From Luteococcus peritonei (lineage in GTDB: Bacteria > Actinomycetota > Actinomycetes > Propionibacteriales > Propionibacteriaceae): a stretch of DNA of 64,000 bases. How positions within the stretch are numbered: the first letter of the stretch is position 1; each line of letters opens with the position of its first letter. Positions 16,632 to 27,226 of the stretch are shown here, piece after piece. Made by a program: the position numbers and the translations under genes. The notes below the pieces were generated by a model. The model worked only from the letters and a program-made list of their open reading frames with translations, was not told where the DNA came from and made no database searches. The stretch is from positions 1 to 64,000 of the forward strand of contig NZ_BAAAIX010000013.1 in assembly GCF_039526385.1 (NCBI RefSeq). The letters are read 5' to 3'.

Positions 16632-16719
16632 GGTGACGTGTCTGAGCGGCCGAAAGAGCTCGCCTCGAAAGCGAGTGTGGTGAAAGCCACCGAGGGTTCA
16701 AATCCCTCCGTCACCGCCA
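16632..16719 (+). tRNA. tRNA-Ser (anticodon CGA)
   Basis: Acceptor GGTGACG/CGTCACC with discriminator G and encoded CCA, anticodon stem CTCGC/GCGAG around loop CTCGAAA (anticodon at 16666-16668), a long class II variable arm and a T-loop TTCAAAT. It reads the UCG codon. Confidence 0.95.
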
Positions 16720-16725
16720 ATCAGG

Positions 16726-16758
16726 AAGGCCCCGGAATCCACTGGATTCCGGGGCCTT
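16726..16758 (+). terminator. Terminator after tRNA-Ser, also facing the flippase gene
   Basis: A perfect 15-bp stem (16726-16740 with 16744-16758), starting AAGG and ending CCTT plus TC, lies 7 nt after the tRNA and 16 nt before the stop of the convergent flippase gene. Confidence 0.8.
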
Positions 16759-16774
16759 TCGGCGTTCTGGGGGA

Positions 16775-18358
16775 TCAGGCGGGGACGGCCTCGTCGGAGA
16801 CGATCTCCTCACCGGAGCGCATCACGGCCAGCTGGCGCTTCAGACGGCGCAGCACCAGCGGGGCGTAGATGGCCAGGAAGACCACCGAGCCGGCCAGCAG
16901 CTCCAGGAAGGAGCGCAGCCGCAGGCTCTCCACCAGGTGCATCTTCTCGACGGTGTTCACCACCAGCCAGCAGGCCGTGGCGGCGGGGATGCAGGCCAGC
17001 ACGGTGGGCACCATGGCGCCCAGCACGTCGCCCAGGCGGGCACCGGCGCGGTGCACGGCCCACAGGAAGATCGGCATGGCCACCAGCAGGGCGGTGACGA
17101 TCTGCGCGCCGGCCGCACCATGGGTGCCCCAGCGCTTGGTGGCGACGTAGGTGAAGCCGAACAGCGCAGCGGTCCAGCCGATGTTGGCCCAGAGCACGCC
17201 ACGGGAGTCACCGCGCGCGAACAGGTAGCCGGTGAAGGTGTCGAAGATGACGCGGATGGCGCCGTACATGCCGATGATGGCGAGCAGGGAGACCGCGGGC
17301 AGGTAGGCGGGCTTGTACAGGAAGAGAATCACCTGGCGGCTCATCACGGCCAGCATCACGCCGATCGGCAGCGAGGCCATCCAGGTGATGGAGGCGCCCA
17401 GGGTCAGCGCCGGGTCGCCCTTCCTCGGGTCGGAGCGGCTGAAGGCCGGCAGGGCGATGGAGCGCACCACGATGCCCAGCACGGAGACCGGCCAGTTGGA
17501 GATGTTGGAGGCCAGCGTGTAGTTGCCCAGCGCCACCTTGCCCTTGAGCGGGGAGACGACGATCCGGTCCACATTGCCCAGCAGCACCTGCAGCAGGTTC
17601 GCGCCGGCGACGGGCGCGCCGAAGGCCAGCACCGGGCGCACCAGCGAGCGCTCCCAGCCGAAGTCGGGGCGCCAGCGGGTGTAGTAGTACATCATCGAGA
17701 TCTGGCAGGCCTGGCCCACCACGGCACCGATCGGCAGCGCCATCACGCCCATCGACGTGGTCACCAGCAGCAGCAGCGACAGCCCGTTGCTCACCACGAA
17801 GTTGACCATGTTCAGCACGAAGAGCTTCTGCTGCTCGATGTTGCGCACCAGGATCGCGTAGGGGACCATCCCGATGCCGCTGAGCAGCACCGACAGCGCG
17901 TAGACCCGGATCAGCGGGGCGCTCTCGGGCACCTTGAGGGCACCGGACAGCGGTTCGGCCAGCGCGACGATGAGCAGCGTGCCCATGGCGCAGAAGAGCA
18001 GGCCCAGCGTCGCGGTGGTGGGGATCTTGCGGCGCAGCGTCTCGTCGTCGGAGCGCACCAGGTCCGAACCCAGACCCATGTCGGCGAAGGTCAGCGTCAT
18101 CTGGCCCACCATCATGGCGATGGCGAAGACGCCCAGCTGGTCCGGCGAGACCAGGTTGGCCACCACGATGCCGACCAGGAAGGTGCCGGCGCGCGAGATG
18201 ACATTGCCGATCATCGACCACTTGGCGCCCTTGGTCACGGCACCGGCGAGGTCCTCCTCGACGGCGGCCGACGAGGTGGGGTCGAGCTCCTCCTGGCCAG
18301 TCTCGATGGCGCCGTCAGGGCTCACCTCGGATGGTGTCCGCTTGCCGTCCACTGCCAC
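16775..18358 (-). CDS. Polysaccharide/oligosaccharide flippase (MOP superfamily)
   Basis: A 527-aa integral membrane protein with about 12-14 hydrophobic helices of the Wzx/MviN type (for example AKWSMIGNVISRAGTFLVGIVVANLVSPDQLGVFAIAMMVGQ). It should move undecaprenyl-linked oligosaccharides or a similar lipid-linked glycan across the membrane. An acidic cytosolic leader of about 40 residues precedes helix 1. GTG 18358 has GGAGG 7 nt upstream. No glycosyltransferases flank it, so its glycan is unknown. The frame runs further upstream, antisense to the antiporter gene, but without meaningful similarity. Confidence 0.88.
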   Translation of the reverse strand: MAVDGKRTPSEVSPDGAIETGQEELDPTSSAAVEEDLAGAVTKGAKWSMIGNVISRAGTFLVGIVVANLVSPDQLGVFAIAMMVGQMTLTFADMGLGSDLVRSDDETLRRKIPTTATLGLLFCAMGTLLIVALAEPLSGALKVPESAPLIRVYALSVLLSGIGMVPYAILVRNIEQQKLFVLNMVNFVVSNGLSLLLLVTTSMGVMALPIGAVVGQACQISMMYYYTRWRPDFGWERSLVRPVLAFGAPVAGANLLQVLLGNVDRIVVSPLKGKVALGNYTLASNISNWPVSVLGIVVRSIALPAFSRSDPRKGDPALTLGASITWMASLPIGVMLAVMSRQVILFLYKPAYLPAVSLLAIIGMYGAIRVIFDTFTGYLFARGDSRGVLWANIGWTAALFGFTYVATKRWGTHGAAGAQIVTALLVAMPIFLWAVHRAGARLGDVLGAMVPTVLACIPAATACWLVVNTVEKMHLVESLRLRSFLELLAGSVVFLAIYAPLVLRRLKRQLAVMRSGEEIVSDEAVPA

Positions 18359-18512
18359 GCTGGTGCCTCCAGAATCGATGCTGCTGCCAGACCAGCATGC
18401 CTGACCCAAGCTGAGAGGCCGCGATGAAGATCCGCGGCGCCGGCCGTCGCAGGCCGCGCGACAAGGGGCGGAAGCCCTGCATGGCGACGGACGGGGTCTG
18501 GGATGATGGAGC

Positions 18513-20009
18513 GTGCCCTTCATCGACTTCACCATGCTGGTCGGTGCTGTCGTCGCGCTGGTGGCGGTCTTCGCCGCCCGGCTGGGCTCGCGGCTCGGGC
18601 TCCCGGCGCTGCTGATCTTCCTCTTCCTGGGCATGGCCATGGGCAATGCCGGCCTGGGCATCCCCTTCTCCGACGCCGATCTGGCCCACGGGCTGGGCTT
18701 CGCCGCCCTGGTGCTGATCCTGGCCGAGGGCGGCTTCACCACGAAGTGGGCCAACATCCGCCCGGCGATCGGGCTGGCCGGCATGCTGGCCACCGTCGGG
18801 ATCGGCGTCAGCATCGTGCTGATGGCGCTCTTCGGGCACTTCCTGCTGCACCTGCCCTGGCCGATCGCCGTCCTGCTGGGCGCGGTCACCGCCCCCACCG
18901 ACTCCGCCGCCGTCTTCGCGGTGCTGCGCGGCGTGCCCCTCCCCACCCGCGTCAAGGCGACGCTGGAGGCCGAGTCCGGCCTGAACGACGCCCCGACGGT
19001 GCTGCTGGTGGCGGCCGCCTCCGAGCTGGCGCTCGGCCATGCCCCCGAGCACGGCTACGGATGGGTGCTGCTGGAGGTGCTCTACGAGCTGGGCGGCGGC
19101 ATCGCGCTGGGGCTGCTGCTGGGAGCCGTCGGCGTCTGGGTGCTGCGACGCATCGCGCTGCCCAGTTCCGGGCTGTACCCGCTGGCCGCGATGAGCTGGG
19201 CGATCGCCACCTACGGCATCGGGGTGTGGGCCCACCTGTCCGGCTTCGCCGCGGTCTACGTCTGCGCCGTGGTGCTGGGCAACGGCAAGCTGCCGCACCG
19301 CCACGCCACCCGCTCCTTCGCCGAGGGCATCGGCTGGATCGCGCAGATCGGGCTCTTCGTGATGCTGGGCCTGCTGGCCGACCCGGGCCGGATCGGCTGG
19401 CGGGCGGTGGCCACCGGCATCGCGGCCGGCCTCTTCCTGACCCTGGTGGCGCGCCCCGCCTCCGTGGTGGCCTCCACCAGCTGGTTCCGGATGCCCTGGC
19501 CGGATCAGGCCTTCCTGAGCTGGGCCGGCCTGCGCGGGGCGGTGCCGATCATCCTGGCCACGGTGCCGCTCAGCGCGCGGGTGCCCAATGCGGACCTGCT
19601 CTTCGACGTGGTGCTGGTCTTCGTCATCGTCTTCACCAGCCTGCAGGCACCCACGCTGCCCTGGGTGGGCCGCCGGCTCGGCCTGACCGACCCCAACGGC
19701 GCCTCCGACGTGGACATCGAGGCGGCACCGCTGGACAAGATCTCGGCCGACCTGCTGCAGATCCGCATCCCGGAAGGCTCCCACCTGTCCGGTGTTCGGG
19801 TGCGGGAGCTGCGCATGCCGCGCAATGCCGTGGTCTCGCTGGTGATCCGCGAGGGCAATTCCTTCGCCCCGCATGGCGAGAGCCGGCTGCGCTCCGGCGA
19901 CGAGCTGCTGATCGTGACCCCTGGTGCACTGCGCGTCGAGGTGGAGCGTCGCCTCACCGAGATCGGCCGAGGCGGCCGGCTGGCCCGCTGGAACGACGGC
20001 CTGGACTGA
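18513..20009 (+). CDS. Potassium/proton antiporter (NhaP2/CvrA type) with RCK-C domain
   Basis: A 498-aa CPA1 antiporter. About 12 membrane helices contain TAPTDSAAVFAVL and LEAESGLNDAPTVLLV, the ion-exchange signatures. A cytosolic TrkA-C (RCK_C) regulatory domain follows from about residue 405 (LLQIRIPEGSHLSGVRVRELRMPRNAVVSLVIREG). That arrangement is typical of NhaP2/CvrA K+/H+ exchangers controlled by nucleotides. The start is GTG 18513 with only a weak GGAG nearby. It is divergent from the flippase gene. Confidence 0.9.
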   Translation: MPFIDFTMLVGAVVALVAVFAARLGSRLGLPALLIFLFLGMAMGNAGLGIPFSDADLAHGLGFAALVLILAEGGFTTKWANIRPAIGLAGMLATVGIGVSIVLMALFGHFLLHLPWPIAVLLGAVTAPTDSAAVFAVLRGVPLPTRVKATLEAESGLNDAPTVLLVAAASELALGHAPEHGYGWVLLEVLYELGGGIALGLLLGAVGVWVLRRIALPSSGLYPLAAMSWAIATYGIGVWAHLSGFAAVYVCAVVLGNGKLPHRHATRSFAEGIGWIAQIGLFVMLGLLADPGRIGWRAVATGIAAGLFLTLVARPASVVASTSWFRMPWPDQAFLSWAGLRGAVPIILATVPLSARVPNADLLFDVVLVFVIVFTSLQAPTLPWVGRRLGLTDPNGASDVDIEAAPLDKISADLLQIRIPEGSHLSGVRVRELRMPRNAVVSLVIREGNSFAPHGESRLRSGDELLIVTPGALRVEVERRLTEIGRGGRLARWNDGLD

Positions 20010-20051
20010 CGGGCGGGCCGGGCCCGCTCCTCGGCAACAGCCAGTGGGCAC

Positions 20052-20057
20052 TAGCCT
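20052..20057 (+). promoter_or_regulatory. -10 box TAGCCT, leaderless start at 20065
   Basis: TAGCCT lies 7 nt before ATG 20065, with no ribosome site. Confidence 0.5.
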
Positions 20058-20064
20058 TCCGCCC

Positions 20065-20474
20065 ATGGCTAGCACCCCCACGCGCCGCGGCGCCCCCATG
20101 ACCCTGATCACCCTGGCCGGGGTGCTGGCGCTCTGCGCCTGCGGTGGGATGACACCGCCGATGCCGGAGCCCACCCCCGACCCCGACGCGCTCGTCGCGG
20201 TGACCAGCCAGGGCAACCAGGGTGCCGTGCGTGAGGTACTGGTGAGGCAGTCGGGCGAGGCCAGCTGGCGGCTGGAGTGCGGTGGGCGCGGGGAGCTGGC
20301 CTGGTCGATCGGGGTGGAGCGCGGCACGATCGACGGCCAGGGTGGCGAGATGACCTGTCCCGGCACCACGGTGGGAAGAACCTCCAGCTGGCTGCGGGGG
20401 ACCAGGTGACCCTGTCGCTCACCGTCACCGATGGAGAGCCGAAGGCATTGCTGGAAGTGGTGAAGAAGAAGTAG
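20065..20474 (+). pseudogene. Small lipoprotein gene broken by a one-base frameshift
   Basis: The frame from ATG 20065 encodes a lipoprotein signal with lipobox LCAC followed by a small beta-rich domain, then runs into an out-of-place stop at 20407-20409. Just after GTGGGAAG (20371-20378) the next frame continues naturally as GKNLQLAAGDQVTLSLTVTDG and ends KKK-stop at 20474. Restoring one G in the short G run (20373-20375) joins the two into 136 aa. Either the gene is a recent pseudogene or the base was lost in sequence assembly. The function is unknown; the mature part looks like a cell-surface domain. Confidence 0.65.
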
Positions 20475-20488
20475 CCCGGAGGGGCGGA

Positions 20489-21007
20489 TCAGCTGGCGGG
20501 GGTGGCGATCGCCGAGGGCGAGGGCAGGCAGACCGTCGGGCTGGTGACCGCGATCTGGTGCGGTGCCTTCGGGTTGAAACCGGTGGCGGCATTGCCCACC
20601 CGCACCTCGACGGTGTGGTCGGCGCGGCCGTCGGCGGTCACCTTCGCGCCCTTGAAGAAGCCGGCCACCAGCTTGACCTCGGGATTGTTCACGTCGGCGC
20701 CGATGATCTGGGTGGCGCCCACCTCGACCTCGGTGTTGCCGGTCTTGGCGATGGTGAAGCCGGCGCCCCGCAGCTGGGTGGCGACGATCTTGGCCAGGCC
20801 GGACTTGGAACCGCCGTTGTAGACCTGGACCGTGACCTGCTTGGTGGTCAGTGCCTTGCCGACGTTCTGGTCCACGCACGGCACCAGCGGCGGCGGGGGC
20901 GGCGGGGCCACGACGTTGCGGTAGCCCCAGCGGGCCCCGAGGATGAGGATCGCGAGCAGCGCGAGCAGCGTGATGGGAGTGCCGAACATCCGCACGTACC
21001 GCTGCAC
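20489..21007 (-). CDS. Membrane-anchored LytR_C-domain protein
   Basis: A 172-aa protein with one N-terminal membrane helix (residues about 10-27), a short poly-Pro linker and an extracytoplasmic LytR_C domain (VTVQVYNGGSKSGLAKIVATQLRGAGFTIAKTGN). In other actinobacteria this domain follows LytR-CpsA-Psr catalytic domains or occurs alone, as here, and is linked to cell-wall maintenance; the exact role is unknown. GTG 21007 has GAGGAG 5 nt upstream. It lies 69 bp downstream of the small conserved gene at 21370 on the same strand. Confidence 0.85.
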   Translation of the reverse strand: MQRYVRMFGTPITLLALLAILILGARWGYRNVVAPPPPPPLVPCVDQNVGKALTTKQVTVQVYNGGSKSGLAKIVATQLRGAGFTIAKTGNTEVEVGATQIIGADVNNPEVKLVAGFFKGAKVTADGRADHTVEVRVGNAATGFNPKAPHQIAVTSPTVCLPSPSAIATPAS

Positions 21008-21076
21008 TGGTTCTCCTCGGGTCTTGCCTGGTGGGCCTGTTGGGCTGCTCCCCGTGGGGGAGTGATCGGGTGAAGC

Positions 21077-21370
21077 CTACTTGAGTTCGAGGACGCGGGC
21101 GTGCATGGTCTGGCGCTGCTGCAGCGCGGCGCGCAGGGCCCGGTGCAGCCCGTCCTCCAGGTAGAGCTCGCCCCGGAAGCTGACGACATGGGCGAACAGG
21201 TCGCCGTAGAAGGTGGAGTCGTCCTCGAGCAGCGCCTCGAGGTCGAGGGTGCGCTTGGTGGTCACCAACTCGTCCAGCCGCACCTGGTGCGGGGCGATGG
21301 CGGCCCACTGCTTCTGCACGTAGCCGTGGTCCGGGTATGGCCGGGAGTCGCCCACTCGTTTGAAGATCAC
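21077..21370 (-). CDS. Conserved actinobacterial small protein (often labelled VapB-like)
   Basis: A 97-aa soluble protein starting MIFKRVGDSRPYPDHG, with a strongly conserved-looking core (VRLDELVTTKRTLDLEALL, DSTFYGDLF, LYLEDGLHRALRAALQQR). I recall this family as widespread in actinobacteria and sometimes labelled VapB-family antitoxin; no PIN-domain toxin is adjacent, so that label is doubtful. GTG 21370 follows TAGGCT by 6 nt, indicating leaderless transcription. It probably forms a short operon with the LytR_C gene. Confidence 0.7.
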   Translation of the reverse strand: MIFKRVGDSRPYPDHGYVQKQWAAIAPHQVRLDELVTTKRTLDLEALLEDDSTFYGDLFAHVVSFRGELYLEDGLHRALRAALQQRQTMHARVLELK

Positions 21371-21376
21371 GGCTCG

Positions 21377-21382
21377 AGCCTA
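21377..21382 (-). promoter_or_regulatory. -10 box TAGGCT, leaderless start at 21370
   Basis: On the minus strand TAGGCT is followed by 6 nt and the GTG start codon. Confidence 0.55.
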
Positions 21383-21526
21383 GCCTGAGCAGGACCCGCT
21401 GCCCGGCTTTGGGGCGCAAGGCGATGGCGTGGTGGACAAAGGTTCAGCCCTCCGCCGCCCCGCTCCCCGCCACGCGGGGCCGTGCTCGCCGCCCGGCAGC
21501 CCCGGCCGTGTGACAACCTTGGGGGC

Positions 21527-23098
<1,572 letters not shown>

Positions 23099-23142
23099 CC
23101 CGGCGGCGCCCCACGGGGTGCCACCGCCGGCCCGCACCAGCG

Positions 23143-23176
23143 AGGAGGCCACGACCCGTTCGGGTCGTGGCCTCCT
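23143..23176. terminator. Bidirectional terminator between the HerA-like and UspA genes
   Basis: A perfect 15-bp stem (23143-23157 with 23162-23176) with loop GTTC lies between two convergent genes. Confidence 0.8.
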
Positions 23177-23189
23177 GCCGTTCGTGGCC

Positions 23190-24122
23190 TCAGTGCTTGC
23201 GGTGGGGCAGCACCATCACCGGACAGATGGACTGGCGCACCACCTGGCGGGCGGTGGAGCCCAGCAGCACGCCGGCCAGCCCGTTCGCGCCGCGCGAGCC
23301 CACCACCACCAGTTCGGCCTCGTGGGAGGCGTGCACCAGCACCTCACCGGGCCGCCCGACGCTGACCCGGGTCTCCACGGCCACGTCGTCGCCGGTGCGG
23401 GAGACCTCGCGGGCCACCATCTCGCGCAGGTCCTCGTCGAAGGCCTTGGTCATCGGCTGGTACATCGACGTGTCCAGGGCCGGCAGGCCGGCCGAGAGCG
23501 CCGGGTCGTACTCCCAGGTGTGGATGGCCAGCAGCGTGCCATCGATGCGCCGGGCCTCGGCCAGTGCGGCGCGCAGCGTCTCGGTGGACTGCGTCGCGTC
23601 CTCGATGCCCACCACGACGGTGCCGCGTGCCCGGTCGTCCTCGGCGATGCCGGTCTCGGGGACCACCACCACCGGGCCACGGGCCTGCGCCACCAGGTGC
23701 GCCGAGACCGAGCCCATCGCCATCGCCCGGGCCGCCCCCAGGCCGCGGGTGCCCACCACCACCAGCTCGGCCTGCTCGCTGGCCCGCACCAGCTCCAGGG
23801 CGGGCTCGGAGTCGTCGACCATCACGGTCTCCAGGTCCAGCTCCCCGAACTCCTCGCGGACCACGGCCTCCGCCTCGGCCAGGTTCTTGCGGGCGGCCTC
23901 GGTGACCTGGCGGGTGAATTCGTCGACGCCCTGCCGCATGGCGGCGAAGACGCTGCCGCCGCGGCCCGGGACGCGCAGCGGGGGAGTGACGAGCAGGACG
24001 GTCAACCCGACCCCGGTGGTCTGGGCTCGTCGAGCGGCCCAGCGGGCCGCCACGTGGGACTGTGCGGAACCGTCGATGCCCACCACGATCCGGCCGGCGG
24101 TCCTGTAGCTGTCAGTGCTCAT
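23190..24122 (-). CDS. Universal stress protein, tandem UspA domains
   Basis: A 310-aa cytosolic protein made of two Usp domains. The first (residues about 10-155) has GIDGSAQSHVAARWA and the ATP-binding GTRGLGAARAMAMGSVSAHLVAQA; the second has GIEDATQSTETLRAAL and GSRGANGLAGVLLGSTARQVVRQ. Both carry the G-2x-G-9x-G-S/T nucleotide loop, so both probably bind ATP. Tandem Usp proteins in actinobacteria respond to hypoxia and stationary phase. ATG 24122 follows AGAGGAG by 6 nt. Confidence 0.93.
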   Translation of the reverse strand: MSTDSYRTAGRIVVGIDGSAQSHVAARWAARRAQTTGVGLTVLLVTPPLRVPGRGGSVFAAMRQGVDEFTRQVTEAARKNLAEAEAVVREEFGELDLETVMVDDSEPALELVRASEQAELVVVGTRGLGAARAMAMGSVSAHLVAQARGPVVVVPETGIAEDDRARGTVVVGIEDATQSTETLRAALAEARRIDGTLLAIHTWEYDPALSAGLPALDTSMYQPMTKAFDEDLREMVAREVSRTGDDVAVETRVSVGRPGEVLVHASHEAELVVVGSRGANGLAGVLLGSTARQVVRQSICPVMVLPHRKH

Positions 24123-24243
24123 CGCGCGCTCCTCTGCGTCCGTCGTGGGCGCTGCCGGAGGGCCTCGCCCTTCGCCTCCATCGTAGTCCCGAGGAGCGCT
24201 TGAGGGGCAGGAAAAGACTGTCCTCAGCGGGGGAGGCCAGCGC

Positions 24244-25617
24244 TCAGGAGGGCAGCTTGCGCTGCGATGCGTCGGCGCGCACCAAGTCGCTGATCCGCTG
24301 CGACTCACGGGTCAGTGTCGCCACGTCCATATCCCCTTCCAGGAAGGCATTCCACAGCGCCTGGTGGTCATGGTTGGTGCCGTAGCAGTGGGTGAAGCGC
24401 CAGGAGTAGACCTGTTGCCCGGCGGCGGCCAGTGCCTCCAGCTGGGCGGCCAGGCCGGGGCGTGGATCGGCGGGCACCGCATCGCGCACCACGCTCACCA
24501 GCTGGTTGACGGCCGAGTAGCGGGTGGCCCAGCTGCGGCTGAACAGCTGGCGCAGCATCTCCCGTGCTGCTGCCGGATCCTCGCAGCGTCCGGGCAGGAT
24601 CCACGGGTCACCGGGGCCGGCATGGAGGGCGGTGGCGGGCATCGCGGCACCGGGGCCCAGGGCAGGATCGGGCACCAGGCCCAGGTCGAAGCCGTCGGCC
24701 AGGTCCAGGCGGGCCAGCAGGGCACCGGCGGCCGGCACCAGCAGCACCTCGGAGTCCTGGGACCAGGCCCGGACCGCCTGCTCCCACGGACGGGACGAAC
24801 CGCCCGGCTTCAGGAAGCCCTCCTGGACGCAGCTGCGCAGGCAGTGCAGGGCGTCCTGGACGCCCTCCTGGGCCCAGCCGTCGCTCTGCAGCTACTCCAG
24901 CCGGGCGAGCAGGCCGGTGCCGTGCTGGCGGGTGGCGGCCGAGATGGCCAGCCGCTGGAACCAGGTGGCGACGTCGCGTCCCCAGGTGAACAGGTACTTG
25001 CCCTGGGTACGCGCTGCCGCGCCCAGGCTCAGCAGCTCCTCGCAGGTGGTGGGCGGATGCCAGCCGTGCTGGCGGAAGAGTGCCCGTGAGTACCACAGGC
25101 CGTGCACCTGCCAGGTGGCCGCCAGGCCGCGCACCTGGCCGTCGGCATCGGTCTGCACGGTGCCGGGACGCAGCGACTCCCGCAGGGTGCGCTGGTCCAC
25201 GCGCGCGGCGAGCACCGGTGCCAGATCCGCCAGCTGGCTGCCGAGCTGGCCCAGCCCGAGCTCGTCGGGGCCGGTGTTCAGCACCAGGCCGGGTGGGACG
25301 GCGTCGGCACGGAAGCGGGAGGTCAGCTGCCCGGCCAGCTCGGCCGTGCTGGTGGCGCGCAGCTGCAGCGAGGGGGTGGAGCGCCCCGCCGCGGTACCCA
25401 GCCCGTCCAGCCAGCTGGGAGAGAACTGGTCGTCCACCCACAGCTCCACCCGGGAGCCGGAAGGTACTCCGAAGGGGTTCTGCGCGGTGCTGGCGACGCT
25501 GGAGGGGGTGGCCGGGCCCACCGGCCCGGGGCCGGGCTCCCGGCGGCAACCGTTCAGGCCACCAGCCAGCGTCACCGCGCCCAGACCGGCCAGCAGCTGG
25601 CGTCGGCTGGCCCTCAC
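24244..25617 (-). pseudogene. Solute-binding lipoprotein gene interrupted by an in-frame TAG
   Basis: The upstream half (GTG 25617; SRRQLL Tat-like signal, lipobox LNGC) reads about 241 aa as an extracellular solute-binding protein of the sugar ABC class, then meets TAG at 24892-24894. The same frame continues uninterrupted for 215 more codons to 24244, with matching character. One C-to-T change (CAG to TAG) in ARLEQLQSDGW would explain it. The GTG overlaps the TGA of the XRE gene upstream (GTGA), so the pair is translationally coupled. No permease genes follow, so it may act in sensing rather than import. Alternatives are suppression of the amber codon or a base-call error. Confidence 0.75.
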
Positions 25618-26426
25618 CACTTCCAGCTGATCCCGTGGAAACGGCCCAGGGCTGGCTTGTCGACGATCAGGGCGCAGGTGCCGTTCGGGTGCGGGGCCAC
25701 CATCCGGGTGGGATCGGGCTGGTCGACGCTGGGATCCTCCGCGTCGGCGACCGGACCGATGCCCCAGACCTGACGCGGCCGGGGGCCCAGGAAGTTGAGC
25801 GAGAGGGTGACCCGGCCGGTGGGCCGGGTGAACTTCACCAGCAGGCAGTCACCCGGCTCGTCGTGGGAGACCCAGGAGCGGGTGCAGAACTCGTGCACCT
25901 CGCCGCGGCGCAGGGTCCGGTCGAAGTGGAAGCGGGTGAGGTGGGCGTTGCGGTCCTCGGCGAGACGGCGGTGGTGCTGCTCGATCCAACCGCCCCACAG
26001 CGCCTCGGTGTCCAGGTCGAAGGTGCCGGAATTGTTGCTGAGCTGCAGGCCGTAGCCGTCGCAGCCGTCCACCAGGGCGCGCACCCGGCGCACCAGCAGG
26101 ATCTCCTCCGGGGCGCGGTGCTCCCGGAAGGTGTAGGCATAGGTTGCCTCGAGGATCTCGTAGGGTCCCGACAGCTCGAAGGGCGGGTGCGCCCCCGGCC
26201 GCCCACCGCGGCGGTACCAGGGCTCCAGGTGAGGGACCCACTCCGGCAGCTTCTCGTTGATGGCCGCCCAGAGCCGTGCCGAGGGGTTCTCGCGGCCGAC
26301 CTCGACATTGGCCAGCGTGGAGCGGGCGATCACACGGTCCAGGCTGTCCACCAGGTCCTGCTGGCGCATGCCGGCCGCCACTCGCTGGTGGCGCAGTGCC
26401 TGTCCGAAACCCTCCACCCAAGCCAT
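25614..26426 (-). CDS. XRE-family helix-turn-helix regulator with a C-terminal sensor-like domain
   Basis: A 270-aa protein. Residues about 5-60 are an XRE HTH (GFGQALRHQRVAAGMRQQDLVDSLDRVIARSTLANVEVGRENPSA). The remaining 200 residues form a domain I do not recognise, rich in aromatic and charged residues (LLVRRVRALVDGCDGYGLQLSNNSG; GEVHEFCTRSW). It overlaps the solute-binding lipoprotein gene by 4 bp, suggesting that the two form a ligand-binding and regulation module. The ATG start has only a weak ribosome site. Confidence 0.82.
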   Translation of the reverse strand: MAWVEGFGQALRHQRVAAGMRQQDLVDSLDRVIARSTLANVEVGRENPSARLWAAINEKLPEWVPHLEPWYRRGGRPGAHPPFELSGPYEILEATYAYTFREHRAPEEILLVRRVRALVDGCDGYGLQLSNNSGTFDLDTEALWGGWIEQHHRRLAEDRNAHLTRFHFDRTLRRGEVHEFCTRSWVSHDEPGDCLLVKFTRPTGRVTLSLNFLGPRPRQVWGIGPVADAEDPSVDQPDPTRMVAPHPNGTCALIVDKPALGRFHGISWKW

Positions 26427-26627
26427 GCTCGCATGCGGCGGGGGTCAGGCGTCAGTCCCGATGGGACCGTCTTGTTCAGTTGGTCGGTGGGCCACCGCGG
26501 GTGGTTGTCTGACCAATCAAGGCAAACAAGGGTTGACGAGAACAATCCCGCAAATTTGTGTTCAACGCATGATGTATTAGTGTTGTCAGTCGGTCCAAAC
26601 GCAAAAAGTATTGAACAAGGAGTGCCT

Positions 26628-27218
26628 GTGAGCGTGCTGTCGGCGGCGACGCTGCTGTGGTTGGTGATGGACCCGCTCGGCAACGTGCCCTTCTTCATGA
26701 CCGCGGTCAAGAAGGTGGCTCCTGAGCGACGCCAGTGGGTGATCGCGCGGGAGCTGCTGATCGCCCTGGTGGTGATGATCGGTTTCCTGTTCGCCGGCAA
26801 GGGCCTGCTCTCCGTGCTGCACGTCAGCCCGGAGGCGCTGACCGCCGCCGGCGGGGTGATCCTGCTGCTGATCGCCCTGCGGATGGTCTTCCCGACCCCC
26901 GAGAACACGCTCGAGGAGGTCGGTCTGGGCGACGAGCCCTTCATCGTGCCGCTGGCCGTCCCCTACACCGCCGGCCCCTCGCTGCTGGCCATCGAGATCC
27001 TGCTGATGAGCCAGGAGCCGGAGCGCTGGCCCGCCTGGCTGCTGGCCCTGCTGCTGGCCTGGGCCGGCAGCGCGGTGATCCTCTACCTGTCCGGTTACCT
27101 GGAGCGAATCCTGGGTGACCGGGTGCTGCTGGCCATGGAGCGGCTGATGGGCATGATCCTGGTGATGATCGCCATCCAGATGCTCTTCAGCGGCATCCAG
27201 GAGTTCTTCAAGCTCTGA
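26628..27218 (+). CDS. MarC-family integral membrane protein
   Basis: A 196-aa protein with six hydrophobic helices. It begins MSVLSAATLLWLVMDPLGNVPFF, the MarC (UPF0056) hallmark, with PFIVPLAVPYTAGPSLLAIEIL in the middle. The family's function is unresolved; the name comes from proximity to the mar locus in E. coli and not from proven drug efflux. GTG 26628 is chosen because AAGGAG lies 5 nt upstream; the open frame extends far upstream only by chance. The 200 bp before it is markedly AT-richer than its surroundings and probably holds the promoter. Confidence 0.9.
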   Translation: MSVLSAATLLWLVMDPLGNVPFFMTAVKKVAPERRQWVIARELLIALVVMIGFLFAGKGLLSVLHVSPEALTAAGGVILLLIALRMVFPTPENTLEEVGLGDEPFIVPLAVPYTAGPSLLAIEILLMSQEPERWPAWLLALLLAWAGSAVILYLSGYLERILGDRVLLAMERLMGMILVMIAIQMLFSGIQEFFKL

Positions 27219-27226
27219 GCCCCGGC

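Noticed and set aside
21077..21370. Type II toxin-antitoxin locus
   Set aside because: Only the VapB-labelled protein is present; the neighbours encode a LytR_C protein and a HerA-like ATPase, with no PIN toxin.
18315..21419. A 1034-aa minus-strand open frame across the K+/H+ antiporter and small genes
   Set aside because: It is His/Gln/Gly-rich antisense of the antiporter, and it overlaps several well-supported genes in other frames.
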